DNA of 64,000 nucleotides from assembly GCA_963776735.1 (NCBI GenBank), contig CAVZNV010000018.1, positions 62,001 through 126,000 on the forward strand. Reading direction: 5' to 3'. Origin of the DNA: PALSA-612 sp963776735 (GTDB taxonomy: Bacteria > Actinomycetota > Thermoleophilia > Gaiellales > Gaiellaceae). This document shows, piece by piece, positions 16,081 through 24,540 of this stretch (its first letter is position 1; each line of letters begins with the position of its first letter). The notes beneath the pieces were generated by a model that was given only the letters and a program-made list of their open reading frames with translations, did no database searches and was not told the DNA's origin. The position numbers were made by a program, and so were the translations under genes.

Positions 16081-16467
16081 TCAGGCGGCCGGTTCGTCGG
16101 TGCGGCCGTGCGACTCGCCGAAATCGAGGCGTCCGGAGGCGACGTGCTCGGCGTGGTGGAGGTCGTAGACGAGGGAGTGGTGCTCCTTCGTGTGGTGGTG
16201 CGTGCAGACCTTCTGCAGCGTCCCGTCCACCGGGTGTTCGCCCATTCTCAAGCAGTACGGGACGGCGCACGTGCGATGCCAGCGCGTCCAGGCGGCGACG
16301 GCGAGCGCCGCGACCAGCGGCACCGTCCCGATGATCCCGAGGAGGTTGCTGCCCCCGCCGATGTAGTCGCTGCTGTTGAACGTGTGGGCCCAGATCGCGA
16401 TCACGACCGCGACCCAGATCGCGAGGGCGACGCCGATCAGGACTGTTCCGAGTTCCTTCCGGTTCAT
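16081..16467 (-). CDS. Two-helix membrane protein with Cys/His-rich tail
   Basis: This 128-aa protein has two predicted membrane helices at about residues 7-27 (VLIGVALAIWVAVVIAIWAH) and 43-60 (LLGIIGTVPLVAALAVAAW). A hydrophilic tail follows with CAVPYCLRMGEHPVDGT and VCTHHHTKEHHSLVYDLHHAEH. The spacing of three Cys and several His suggests a metal-binding site or heme/metal sensing, but this is inference. Similar tails occur in small actinobacterial proteins of unknown role. The start is ATG 16467. No partner gene is adjacent. Upstream lies a 250-base gap holding a 14-bp copy of the tRNA-Leu 3' end. Confidence 0.6.
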   Translation of the reverse strand: MNRKELGTVLIGVALAIWVAVVIAIWAHTFNSSDYIGGGSNLLGIIGTVPLVAALAVAAWTRWHRTCAVPYCLRMGEHPVDGTLQKVCTHHHTKEHHSLVYDLHHAEHVASGRLDFGESHGRTDEPAA

Positions 16468-16527
16468 GCGCGGTCAGTCTGCACGCCCTGCCGGATTGCG
16501 AGCGTCGAACGACCGTCCGAGGCTCGA

Positions 16528-16541
16528 TGCCGAAGGTGGGA
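16528..16541 (-). repeat. 14-bp copy of the tRNA-Leu 3' end (candidate att remnant)
   Basis: TGCCGAAGGTGGGA is identical to 21256-21269, the 3' end (acceptor stem plus T-arm side) of the minus-strand tRNA-Leu gene. It is in the same orientation and on the 3' side of the tRNA, as expected for the distal attachment site of an element integrated into that tRNA. The rest of the 250-base gap (16468-16717) shows no gene. Confidence 0.5.
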
Positions 16542-16717
16542 CGGGAAGAGAACGTTCAGGGCGGCGAGAAGGCCTCGAGGCCTGTCGGGGGCACCGCGTT
16601 CGTCTTCATCCCACTGGTTGGGTGCAACAGCGAGGAATGGCGAATCGTGCAGTCCCCGGCCACTACCCCGAGGCCAGCATCGACTATAGCCCGGTTCGAC
16701 GAATTGAGGGAGAGCGG

Positions 16718-19363
16718 CTAGGTGGTGGGTGCCGGTACGGGTGGTGTCGGCGTGGATTTGTGTGGCCAGAGGTGCCAGCGGGAGGCTGTTCGGGCGATGC
16801 GGCGCTGCCGGCGGCCGATGGGCGCTGAGAGCGGGCGGCCGCCCTGGTGTTTGAAGAAGAGCGCGACGCCGAGTTGGGCGAGGGCGAGGTACGTGATGAT
16901 CATGCCGGCCAGGACGGCGAGGAACGAGACCGGTAGCGGCTCGAAGCCGAGCAGGTGGGCGACCGGCGGTATGTAGGGGATGGCGACGCCGAGGGCGGCG
17001 CAGCTGAGGGTGGCGATCAGCAGGGGACGGCTGGGGCGGCTCTTGAAGAAGGGGACGCGGCGGGTGCGGATGACGAAGATGACGAGCGTTTGTGTGGTCA
17101 GCGACTCGACGAACCAGCCGGATTGAAAGAGGCTGGGGCCTGCGTGGAAGACGCGCAGCATGATCGCGAAGGTGAGGAAGTCGTAGACGCTCGAGATCGG
17201 GCCGAAGAAGGCCATGAAGCGGCGGATCAGGCCGATGTCCCATTGGGCGGGGCGGGCGAGGAGTTCCTCGTCGACGTTGTCGGTCGGGATCGTCATCTCG
17301 CTGATGTCGTAGAGGAGGTTGTTGAGCAGGATCTGGGTCGGCAGCATCGGCAGGAAGGACAGGAAGAGGGAGGCGCCGGCGGCGGAGAACATGTTTCCGA
17401 AGTTGGATGAGGTGCCCATCAGCACGTACTTGATCGTGTTGGCGAAGATGCGGCGGCCCTCGACGACACCGTCGGCGATGATCCCGAGGTCCTTGTCGAG
17501 TAACACGACGTCGGCGGCGTCCTTGGCGACGTCGGCGGCGGAGTCGACGGAGATGCCGACGTCGGCGTCGTGGAGTGCGATCGCGTCGTTGACGCCGTCT
17601 CCGAGGAAGCCGACGTCGGCACCGAGACTTCGTTGCGCGAGGATGATGCGCGACTTCTGCTCGGGGCTGACGCGGGCGAAGATGGTCGTCTGCGGCAGCA
17701 GCGCGAGCAAGGCAACATCGTCCAACGTCGCGAGCTCGGGGCCGGTCACGACGGTTCCCGCGTCGAGGCCGACCTGTTGACAGAGATGGGCGGCGACCTG
17801 GCCGTTGTCGCCGGTCACGATCTTGACGGTGACTCCGAGTCGGTCGAGGCGTGCGAGTGACTCCTTGACGTCGGGTTTGGCCGGGTCGGAGAACGAGAGG
17901 AAGCCGTCGAGGGAGAGGTCACGCTCGTCATCCGGTTCGAGGCGATCGCTCGTAGTCGTGCGGCTGGCGACGGCGACGACGCGCGCACCCGAGGCGAACA
18001 GCCCGTCCAGGGTCGTCTGCGCCTCGGCAGGGACGTGGGTGGAACGCGCGAGGATGGCTTCCGGGGCGCCCTTCGCAATCAGCATCCGGCCCTGAGGGGA
18101 GTCGGCCAGGATGGAGGCGAGTTGCCGCTCGTGGTCGAAGGGGAGACGGTCGAGCGTTCGCCAACCCCCGTTGTCGGGTGAGCTCTCCCCGGCAGCCCAG
18201 AGGGCGCGGTCGAGTTCGTTGCCGGTCCTGTCGCTGCAGGCCAGGCCGAGCGCGCGCACGTGGTCGTCCGGGTTGCCGTGGCAGTCGAGCGGCTGGGTGA
18301 AGGAGATGTGGCCTTCGGTCAGGGTGCCTGTCTTGTCCGTGAACAGGACCTGGACGTTGCCGAGGTCTTCGATGCAGACGAGGCGTTTGACGATCACCCT
18401 GCGTTTGGCTAGACGCCGTGCGCCGGTAGCCAGGCTGACGGTGACGATCGCGGGCAGCAGTTGCGGGGTCAGGCCGACAGCGATCGCGAGTGCGAACAAG
18501 GCCGACTGGAGAATCGACCGTCCGAGGGCGGCGTTGATCACGAAGATCGAGCCCGCCAGCACCACGGTCACGATCGCGAGCAGCTTCGAGAACGCCTGCA
18601 GCCCTTGTTGGAACGCCGTCTGCCCTTGCCGCTCACCGAGGCGCAACGCGATCGCGCCGAACGCGGTGTGCCGGCCCGTGCGAACCACGAGCCCGCGCCC
18701 GTCGCCGCTTCGCACGAGCGTGCCCATGAACGCGCAGCAGGGCAGATCGAGCGACGACTCGCCGGGCGGGTGCGCGTCCGCGGTCTTGGCCGCGAGCTGA
18801 GACTCGCCTGTCAGCACGGACTCGTCGCACTCCAGGCCGTGTACCTCCAGCAGGCGCAGATCGGCCGGCACGACGTCCCCGACCCGTAGATGCACAACGT
18901 CGCCGGGCACGATCTCGGTGACTGCGACCTCCGCCGGCCGTCCGTCGCGATCGACATAGGCCAGGTGCCGGATCTGGGCGTGCAACGCCTCGACCGCCTT
19001 CTCGGAGCGATACTCGTTGAAGAAGCTCAGGCCGACGCTCATCGCCATGATGCCGACGATGATCAGCGCCTCCGTCCGGTCACCGACGACACCCGAGACG
19101 ACCGCTGCGAAGAGCAACAACAGCAACAGATAGCTTCGCAACTGCCGGACGAGCACCGAGAGAGCGCTGACCCCGTGCGAGCGCAGCACGTTTGGCCCAT
19201 ACACTGAACGACGCCGCGCCACCTCGCCGCTCGACAACCCGCCGTCCGACGAGCCAAGCTCGCCCAGTACGTCGGCGACAGGCAACCCTGCAGCTACAGC
19301 CAGATCAAGCTGCTGAGGCTCATCCATCTGAGGTGCAGAGGAGCGACCGCTCGAACCAGACAC
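16718..19363 (-). CDS. Mg2+-transporting P-type ATPase (type IIIB, MgtA/MgtB-like)
   Basis: This 881-aa cation pump has the actuator motif LTGES (185-188), phosphorylation motif FTDKTGTLTEG (D343), nucleotide-binding AKGAPEAIL and hinge GDGVNDAIAL. The M4 motif AIAVGLTPQLLPAIV and the C-terminal NNLLYDISEMTIPTDNVD block (helices 5-6) are typical of type IIIB magnesium importers, not of P2A calcium pumps. Length matches the family (~900 aa). It starts at GTG 19363. Together with the ABC exporter genes it lies between tRNA-Leu and a duplicate of its 3' end, so it may have been acquired as a block. Mg2+ specificity is inferred from family resemblance. Confidence 0.9.
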   Translation of the reverse strand: MSGSSGRSSAPQMDEPQQLDLAVAAGLPVADVLGELGSSDGGLSSGEVARRRSVYGPNVLRSHGVSALSVLVRQLRSYLLLLLLFAAVVSGVVGDRTEALIIVGIMAMSVGLSFFNEYRSEKAVEALHAQIRHLAYVDRDGRPAEVAVTEIVPGDVVHLRVGDVVPADLRLLEVHGLECDESVLTGESQLAAKTADAHPPGESSLDLPCCAFMGTLVRSGDGRGLVVRTGRHTAFGAIALRLGERQGQTAFQQGLQAFSKLLAIVTVVLAGSIFVINAALGRSILQSALFALAIAVGLTPQLLPAIVTVSLATGARRLAKRRVIVKRLVCIEDLGNVQVLFTDKTGTLTEGHISFTQPLDCHGNPDDHVRALGLACSDRTGNELDRALWAAGESSPDNGGWRTLDRLPFDHERQLASILADSPQGRMLIAKGAPEAILARSTHVPAEAQTTLDGLFASGARVVAVASRTTTSDRLEPDDERDLSLDGFLSFSDPAKPDVKESLARLDRLGVTVKIVTGDNGQVAAHLCQQVGLDAGTVVTGPELATLDDVALLALLPQTTIFARVSPEQKSRIILAQRSLGADVGFLGDGVNDAIALHDADVGISVDSAADVAKDAADVVLLDKDLGIIADGVVEGRRIFANTIKYVLMGTSSNFGNMFSAAGASLFLSFLPMLPTQILLNNLLYDISEMTIPTDNVDEELLARPAQWDIGLIRRFMAFFGPISSVYDFLTFAIMLRVFHAGPSLFQSGWFVESLTTQTLVIFVIRTRRVPFFKSRPSRPLLIATLSCAALGVAIPYIPPVAHLLGFEPLPVSFLAVLAGMIITYLALAQLGVALFFKHQGGRPLSAPIGRRQRRIARTASRWHLWPHKSTPTPPVPAPTT

Positions 19364-19441
19364 GCAGACACCATCGCACGCGGCTCGGCCCTACGATTCG
19401 GGTGACGGCAGGCAACCGATACGGATCATGGAGGCGCCTTC

Positions 19442-20384
19442 GTGGATGCGGCCCTCGTCGTCGAACGTCTGAGCAAGCGCTATGCGGGGCCGCCCGTGGT
19501 CGACGCGGTGCGGGGGATCGACCTGGAGGTTGGGGAGGGTGGAGATCTTCGGTCTGCTGGGGCCGAACGGGGCCGGTAAGACGACCACGGTCGGCATGTG
19601 CACGACCAGGGTCGTCCCGACTTCAGGACGTGTTCGAGTGGCGGGAGTCGACGTACAGGCCGATCCGCCTGCTGCCCGGTGCCGCGTCGGTGTCGTCACG
19701 CAGTTCAACACGCTCGACCGTAGCTGCACCGTGTACGAGAACCTGTTCTACCACTGCCGTTACTTCGGCATGGGACGTCGCGACGCGAATGCGCGTGCGG
19801 GTGAGCTGCTTGCCAGCTTCCGATTGACCGACCGCGCCGAGGCGTCGGTCGACGCGCTCTCCGGCGGCATGGCACAGCGACTGCAGGTGGCGCGAGCCAT
19901 CGCCCACCGACCCGAGGTGTTGTTCCTCGACGAGCCGACGTCGGGACTCGACCCGCAGAGCCGGATCGCCCTCTGGGATCTGCTCCGAGAGCTGCACGAG
20001 CAGGGAACCACGGTCATCCTCACGACCCACAACATGGAGGAGGCAGACCGGCTATGCCGGCGGCTGGCGATCATCGATCACGGTGAGATCCTCGTCCTGG
20101 GCGCACCGGACGAGCTCAAGCGCCAGGTAGGCGTCGAGACGGTCGTCGAACTGACGCTTGGAGGTGACCATGCGGCAGCAATCGACGCACTCTCCCGACT
20201 CCCCGGTGTCGACCGCGCAGACGATGTCGACGGCAAAGTGCTGGTCTACCTGGCCGAACGCTACGGGTCACTGCCAGGGGTCGTCGAGGTCGCAGCCCGC
20301 TTCCGGATGGCCGACCTGGCGCTCACCGAGCCGACGCTGGAGACCGTCTTCATCCAGTTGACAGGGCGGGCCTTACGTGACTGA
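19442..20384 (+). CDS. DrrA-like ABC transporter ATP-binding protein, +1 frameshift
   Basis: This is the ATPase of a DrrA/daunorubicin-resistance-type ABC exporter. The N-terminus reads VDAALVVERLSKRYAG from GTG 19442, with GGAGG 7 bases upstream at 19430-19434. The Walker A region GLLGPNGAGKTTT is one frame later. One extra G at about 19541 separates the frames: removing it gives EVGEGEIFGLLGPNG. Downstream are VTQFNTLDRSCTVYEN (Q loop), LSGGMAQRLQVARAI (signature), VLFLDEPTSGLDP (Walker B) and TTHNMEEADRL (H loop). The C-terminal third is the usual DrrA regulatory domain. As sequenced, the protein cannot be made in one frame. Either the gene is broken or the base is an error. The permease follows with an 8-base overlap. 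Confidence 0.85.
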
Positions 20385-21231
20385 CTCGGCGCCACCCGTC
20401 GAACGGAACCTCCCGGTGGCGAACCGGCCTGCCCGCTCGGGCGCAGCCATGTACCGCGCCGCATTCTGGGGGCTGCTGCTGCGAGACGGGCGCGTCCTGC
20501 GGCGGGAGTTCGGCCAGTTCGTCCTGCGCGCCGTGATGCAACCGTTCCTGTTCGTGTTCGTCTTCCTGTACGTGTTCCCGCACATCGGGGCCGGCATTCA
20601 CGGACCCGGCAGCGCCAGTTTCGGCACGATCCTCCTTCCCGGCCTGGTCGCGGTCGCGATCCTCCTCCAGGGCATCCAGGCCGTCGCACTGCCGCTCGTC
20701 AACGAGTTCAACCGCACGCGCGAGATCGAAGACCGGGTGATGGCGCCACTCCCGACCAACCTGGTCGCCTTCGAGAAGATCGTCTTCGGAGCAATGCAGA
20801 GCGCGCTCGCCGCCGCCATCGTTTTCCCGATGGTGCTCTTCTTCCCGTCCAGCCACGTCCACACGGACATCAACCCGCCGCTGCTCGTAGCGGAGATCGC
20901 CGTTGCATGCCTCGCAGCGGCGGCGCTCGGCCTCACGATCGGCACCACCTGGAACCCACGACAAGTACCCCTCATCTTCGCCGTGATCCTGATCCCGATC
21001 ACCTTCCTCGGCTGCATCTACTACCCCTGGGCGGCACTCGAGAAGATCCGTTGGCTGCAGATAGCAACCCTCGCCAACCCGCTCGTCTACATCAGCGAAG
21101 GACTCCGTGGAGCGATCACGCCGAGCCTGGACCACATGCCCTGGCCGATCAGCATCAGCGTGCTCACCCTGTTCTTCGTCACGCTGACCTGGCTCGGCAT
21201 GCGCGGCTTCCGCAGACGCGTGCTCGACTGA
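20377..21231 (+). CDS. ABC-2 type transporter permease (DrrB-like)
   Basis: This 284-aa membrane protein has six predicted helices and a short cytoplasmic N-terminus. Typical ABC-2 signatures are FVLRAVMQPFLFVFVFLYVF (helix 1), ILLPGLVAVAILLQGIQAVALPLV (helix 2), the coupling region REIEDRVMAPLPTNLVAFEKI and IQIA-like ATLANPLVYISEGLRGAI near the end. It forms the membrane part of the exporter with the ATPase encoded just upstream. The GTG at 20377 lies inside the ATPase 3' end. Unlike that gene, the frame is intact. Drug or lipid export is likely for the family, but the substrate is unknown. tRNA-Leu follows 25 bases after the stop on the opposite strand. Confidence 0.85.
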   Translation: MTDSAPPVERNLPVANRPARSGAAMYRAAFWGLLLRDGRVLRREFGQFVLRAVMQPFLFVFVFLYVFPHIGAGIHGPGSASFGTILLPGLVAVAILLQGIQAVALPLVNEFNRTREIEDRVMAPLPTNLVAFEKIVFGAMQSALAAAIVFPMVLFFPSSHVHTDINPPLLVAEIAVACLAAAALGLTIGTTWNPRQVPLIFAVILIPITFLGCIYYPWAALEKIRWLQIATLANPLVYISEGLRGAITPSLDHMPWPISISVLTLFFVTLTWLGMRGFRRRVLD

Positions 21232-21255
21232 CCCCGCAAACGCGCTGGTGGGCTG

Positions 21256-21341
21256 AGTGCCGAAGGTGGGAATCGAACCCACACGCCCTCTCGGGCACCG
21301 GATTTTGAGTCCGGCGCGTCTGCCAATTCCGCCACTTCGGC
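21256..21341 (-). tRNA. tRNA-Leu (anticodon CAA)
   Basis: An 86-nt class II tRNA. The acceptor stem GCCGAAG pairs with CTTCGGC. The anticodon loop reads CTCAAAA between CCGGA and TCCGG, giving anticodon CAA. There is a variable arm (TGCCCGAGAGGGCGT) as expected for tRNA-Leu, and the T-loop is GTTCGATTC. The discriminator is A and CCA is not encoded. The 3' end is duplicated as a 14-mer at 16528-16541. Confidence 0.95.
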
Positions 21342-21391
21342 CCGCGGAGAGGATCGTAGCCCGGGCTCTGGCCCGCCCCGAGGTCCGTTGA

Positions 21392-21423
21392 GGGTTGCAA
21401 CCCGATGGGGTTCGACCCATACT
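21392..21423 (+). promoter_or_regulatory. liv operon promoter with overlapping operator-like palindromes
   Basis: TTGCAA (21395-21400) and CATACT (21418-21423) are separated by 17 bases. GGGTTGCAACCC (21392-21403) is a perfect 12-bp palindrome over the -35, and GGGTTCGACCC (21408-21418) is a near-palindrome running up to the -10. This looks like a paired repressor site. The mRNA would have a leader of about 35 bases with AAAGGAGG before the livK GTG. Confidence 0.5.
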
Positions 21424-21464
21424 TGCCCTTCCACAGGGCGGAGTACGCAACAAAGGAGGAAAGA

Positions 21465-22781
21465 GTGAGTAAGCGGTTCTTCATGGGCGGGGCCGTCGCG
21501 GCGATTGCCGTCGGCGTGTCTCTCGCCATGGTGGGGATCGCCGGCAGCGCCACCAAGGGCGCAACACCGCTGCCTGCATCCTCGTGCAGTCCCGTGCAGT
21601 ACAAGGGCTCGGGCAGCCCGGACTACCTCGTGGCGTCCGACCTGCCGCTGCAGGGCTCGAGCCGCACGCAGACGATCGAGATGACCAAGGCCATCGCGTT
21701 CGAACTGCAGTCGAGCAACTGGATGGCCGGCAAGTACCACATCGGCTACCAGTCCTGCGACGACTCGACGGCATCGGCGGGCAAGTGGGATCCGGGCAAG
21801 TGCTCGGCCAACGCCGGTGTGTACGCACGTGACAAGTCCGTCATCGGCGTCATCGGGACGTTCAACTCCGGTTGTGCCGAGATCGAGGTTCCGATCACGA
21901 ACCGCGCGGGCCTGCAGTACGTGAGCCCGGCGAACACGTACATCGGCCTCACGCACAAGCCGGCGCTTCCGGGCGAGCCCCAGAAGTACTACCCGACCGG
22001 CAAGCGGACGTATGCCCGCGTCGTCGCGGCTGACGACTTCCAGGGCGCTGCCGACGTGCTGCAGCTGAAGGCACTCGGCGCCAAGTCCGTGTACGTGCTG
22101 AACGACAAGGAGGCGTACGGCTTCGGCGTCGCCTCTGCCGTCCAGAACGTGGCCAAGGGCTCCAAGGCCCTCGGCGTCAAGGTCCTCGGCTTCGAGGCCT
22201 GGGATCCGAAGGCATCGAGCTACAGCGACCTGGCGACCAAGATCAAGGCGTCGGGTGCTCAGGCCGTGTTCCTCGGCGGCCTCGAGTGCGAGAACGGCGG
22301 CAAGCTGATCAAGGACCTCCGCGCGGGTCTCGGCCCGAACGTGATCCTCGAGGCTCCGGACGGGTTCAGCTCGTTCAGCGACACGATCAAGGACGGCGGT
22401 TCGGCGTCGAACGGCATGTACATCTCGATCGCCGGTGAGCCGTACAAGAACCTGAACGCGGCCGGCAAGTCGTTCGACGTGAAGTTCGGCAAGGCGATCG
22501 GCAAGGCCCCGTCCGGCGTCAACCCGTATTCCAACTACGGCGCGACGGCGATGCTGGTCATGCTGCACGCGATTGCCTCTTCTCACGGCACGCGCGCAGG
22601 GGTCTCGAACGGCGTGTACAACCGCACGTTCCCGAACACCCCGATCGGCACGTTCCAGCTGAACAAGAACGGCGACACGAACGCCGGCGTGATCAGCTTC
22701 TACAAGGTCAAGGGCTCAAGCGCGCCCTTCCTGAAGATCATCTCCCCGCCGGCGAGCCTGGTGGCACTGGCGAAGCCGTAG
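21465..22781 (+). CDS. livK: Branched-chain amino-acid ABC transporter substrate-binding protein
   Basis: This 438-aa periplasmic-binding protein is of the LivK (type I) family. It has an N-terminal signal (KRFFMGGAVAAIAVGVSLAMVGIAGSA) without an obvious lipobox Cys. The ligand-binding core includes DLPLQGSSRTQTIEM, IGYQSCDDSTASAG, GVIGTFNSGCAEIEVPITNRAG and KSVYVLNDKEAYGFGV, the usual hinge and pocket segments. The start is GTG 21465 with AAAGGAGG 6-12 bases upstream, one of the best Shine-Dalgarno sites in the window. It heads the liv operon and is followed by a strong hairpin before livH, a common way to make more binding protein than membrane subunits. Substrate specificity (Leu/Ile/Val or another amino acid) is not resolved. 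Confidence 0.9.
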   Translation: MSKRFFMGGAVAAIAVGVSLAMVGIAGSATKGATPLPASSCSPVQYKGSGSPDYLVASDLPLQGSSRTQTIEMTKAIAFELQSSNWMAGKYHIGYQSCDDSTASAGKWDPGKCSANAGVYARDKSVIGVIGTFNSGCAEIEVPITNRAGLQYVSPANTYIGLTHKPALPGEPQKYYPTGKRTYARVVAADDFQGAADVLQLKALGAKSVYVLNDKEAYGFGVASAVQNVAKGSKALGVKVLGFEAWDPKASSYSDLATKIKASGAQAVFLGGLECENGGKLIKDLRAGLGPNVILEAPDGFSSFSDTIKDGGSASNGMYISIAGEPYKNLNAAGKSFDVKFGKAIGKAPSGVNPYSNYGATAMLVMLHAIASSHGTRAGVSNGVYNRTFPNTPIGTFQLNKNGDTNAGVISFYKVKGSSAPFLKIISPPASLVALAKP

Positions 22782-22807
22782 GGAGTAGATCGAACGACGC
22801 AAGCCAA

Positions 22808-22838
22808 CGGCGGGGGAGGACAGGTTCCTCCCCCGCCG
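22808..22838 (+). terminator. Intercistronic hairpin between livK and livH
   Basis: CGGCGGGGGAGGA and TCCTCCCCCGCCG form a perfect 13-bp stem with a 5-base loop (CAGGT), followed by AGTCTT. It lies 26 bases after the livK stop and 17 before livH. It could terminate most transcripts or protect the livK mRNA 3' end. Confidence 0.75.
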
Positions 22839-22855
22839 AGTCTTAGCGCACAACT

Positions 22856-23941
22856 GTGGTCACCGAAGCCCGCACCGAACCGCAAGTCGTGAAGCGGCAG
22901 ATCCGCTTCCCGATCATCCCCGTACTCGGGCTGACGATCGCCGCGCTGCTCCTCGTCTGGCTGGTCGTCAACCTCTACAAGACGCCCGACCTCTGGCTTC
23001 AGGCGTTCCTGATCGGGGTCACGCGCGGCTCGATCTACGCCCTGATCGCCCTCGGGTACACGCTGGTCTACGGCATCCTCGAGCTGATCAACTTCGCCCA
23101 CGGCGACGTCTTCATGCTCGGCGGGATGATCTCGATCACGATGATCGGCGAGGTGTTCGGCCTCAAGGCCGGCGACGCCGCGCTCACGATCTGGCCGGCG
23201 ATCATCGCGACGCTCGCGATCGCGATGGTCGGATGCGGCCTGATCAACACGACCGTCGAGCGAATCGCGTACAAGCCGTTACGCGGGGCGCCGCGACTCG
23301 TGCCGCTGATCACGGCGATCGCGATGTCGTTCATCCTCCAGAACATCGCGATCGCGTGGAAGGGCTCCGACTACGCCGTCATCAACAGCGGCACCGGCCG
23401 CTCCGGCGCCGCCGACTTCCTCCCGCAGGGCAACATCTTCACGTTCGGGATCGGCTACTACTCGTGGCCGGACCTGATCGTCGTCCTGCTGACCGCTCCC
23501 GTCCTGCTTGCGTTGATCTACTTCGTGCAGCGAACGCGGCAGGGGAAGGCGATGCGCGCGACGGCGCAGGACCGCGAGGCGGCGGCGATGATGGGTATCG
23601 ACGTCAACCGCACGATCTCGTTCACGTTCCTGATCGCCGGCGGCCTGGCCGGCTCGGCCGGGCTGATCTACGCGCTCTACTTCACCGAGGTCAAGTTCGA
23701 CCAGGGCTTCCAGCTCGGCCTGATCGCGTTCACCGCAGCCGTGCTGGGCGGAATCGGCAACCTTCCGGGCGCCGTGCTCGGCGGGATTTGCATCGGGCTG
23801 ATCCAGGCGTTCAACAACACCCTGACCTGGCATGCGCCGGGCGGCGACTGGACCCAGTCGATCGTCTTCGCGATCCTGATCCTGATCCTCGTCTTCCGTC
23901 CCGAGGGTCTCCTCGGCGAACGGACACCGGAAGGGGCCTGA
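22856..23941 (+). CDS. livH: Branched-chain amino-acid ABC transporter permease
   Basis: This 361-aa inner-membrane permease is of the LivH family with about 8 helices. ITRGSIYALIALGYTLVYGILELINFAHGDVFMLGG-type sequence at the start is the hallmark of the family, and AVLGGIGNLPGAVLGGICIGLI is the conserved cytoplasmic loop region near the C-terminus that contacts the ATPases. It is about 50 residues longer than E. coli LivH because of an N-terminal cytoplasmic extension and an internal loop. The start is GTG 22856. It is followed, one base after its stop, by a DUF4389-like gene and not directly by livM. Confidence 0.9.
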   Translation: MVTEARTEPQVVKRQIRFPIIPVLGLTIAALLLVWLVVNLYKTPDLWLQAFLIGVTRGSIYALIALGYTLVYGILELINFAHGDVFMLGGMISITMIGEVFGLKAGDAALTIWPAIIATLAIAMVGCGLINTTVERIAYKPLRGAPRLVPLITAIAMSFILQNIAIAWKGSDYAVINSGTGRSGAADFLPQGNIFTFGIGYYSWPDLIVVLLTAPVLLALIYFVQRTRQGKAMRATAQDREAAAMMGIDVNRTISFTFLIAGGLAGSAGLIYALYFTEVKFDQGFQLGLIAFTAAVLGGIGNLPGAVLGGICIGLIQAFNNTLTWHAPGGDWTQSIVFAILILILVFRPEGLLGERTPEGA

Positions 23942-23942
23942 C

Positions 23943-24540
23943 GTGCCGGACAGCTTCGGCGGCGAGCGGCACACGGGCGAGGACACGTTCGACGATCCCG
24001 AAGGCGGCGCCGTCCGCTTCAACGTCACGGACGACTGCAAGCCGTGCCCGGCTGACCGTCCTCTTCCGCCCCGATCCTCTACATCCCGCACGCGATCCTG
24101 CTGCGCCTCTGGGGCCTCGTCGCCTTCGCGAGCGTGGCTCGTCGCCTGGGTCTTCGGCATCGTCGCCGGGCGGACGCCGTCGTTCTTCGCGCCCTTCCTG
24201 ACGAAGTTCGTCCACTACAGCCTGCACGTGCGCTCCTACCGGTCGCTCGCGTCCGAGCCCTATCCGGCCTTCAGCGGGGTCGCCGGCTATCCGGTCGACG
24301 TCGAGTTGCCGCCGCAGTCGCCGATGAGCCGGCTCGACTTCTTCCTGCGCCCGGTGTACGCGTTCCCGTTCCTGATCGCGCGCGATCTTCCTCAACCTGA
24401 TCGGATTCCTGCTCGCGATCGTCGGCGGGATCATCGCGCTCGTGATCGGCCGGATGCCGCGCGACCTCCGGAACCTCGAGGTGATCTTCGTCGGCTTCGA
24501 GACGCAGATGCTCTCGTACGCAGGATTCCTCGACGACGCG
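23943..24540 (+). pseudogene. DUF4389-like membrane protein gene, four +1 frameshifts
   Basis: Joining frames gives a DUF4389-type protein: VRFNVTDDCK, then RARLTVLFR, then ILYIPHAILLRLWGLVAFASV, then LVAWVFGIVAGRTPSFF and the conserved YPAFSGVAGYPVDVELPP, then IFLNLIGFLLAIVGG. The joins need one base removed at about 24042, 24070, 24136 and 24383. All four are insertions in G/C-rich sequence. Between joins the protein similarity is uninterrupted, which argues for very recent change or sequence error. DUF4389 proteins are membrane proteins of unknown function. This gene sits inside the liv operon between livH and livM, and the third frame runs into livM without a stop, so the boundary (placed here at 24540) is arbitrary. 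Confidence 0.6.

Noticed and set aside
16464..17243. 259-residue minus-strand frame overlapping the 3' end of the P-type ATPase
   Set aside because: Low-complexity Arg/Pro/His translation in another frame of a confident gene. Nothing supports translation.
16528..21341. An integrative element with its own integrase
   Set aside because: All genes between the repeats are accounted for and none is a recombinase, so an active element is not supported.
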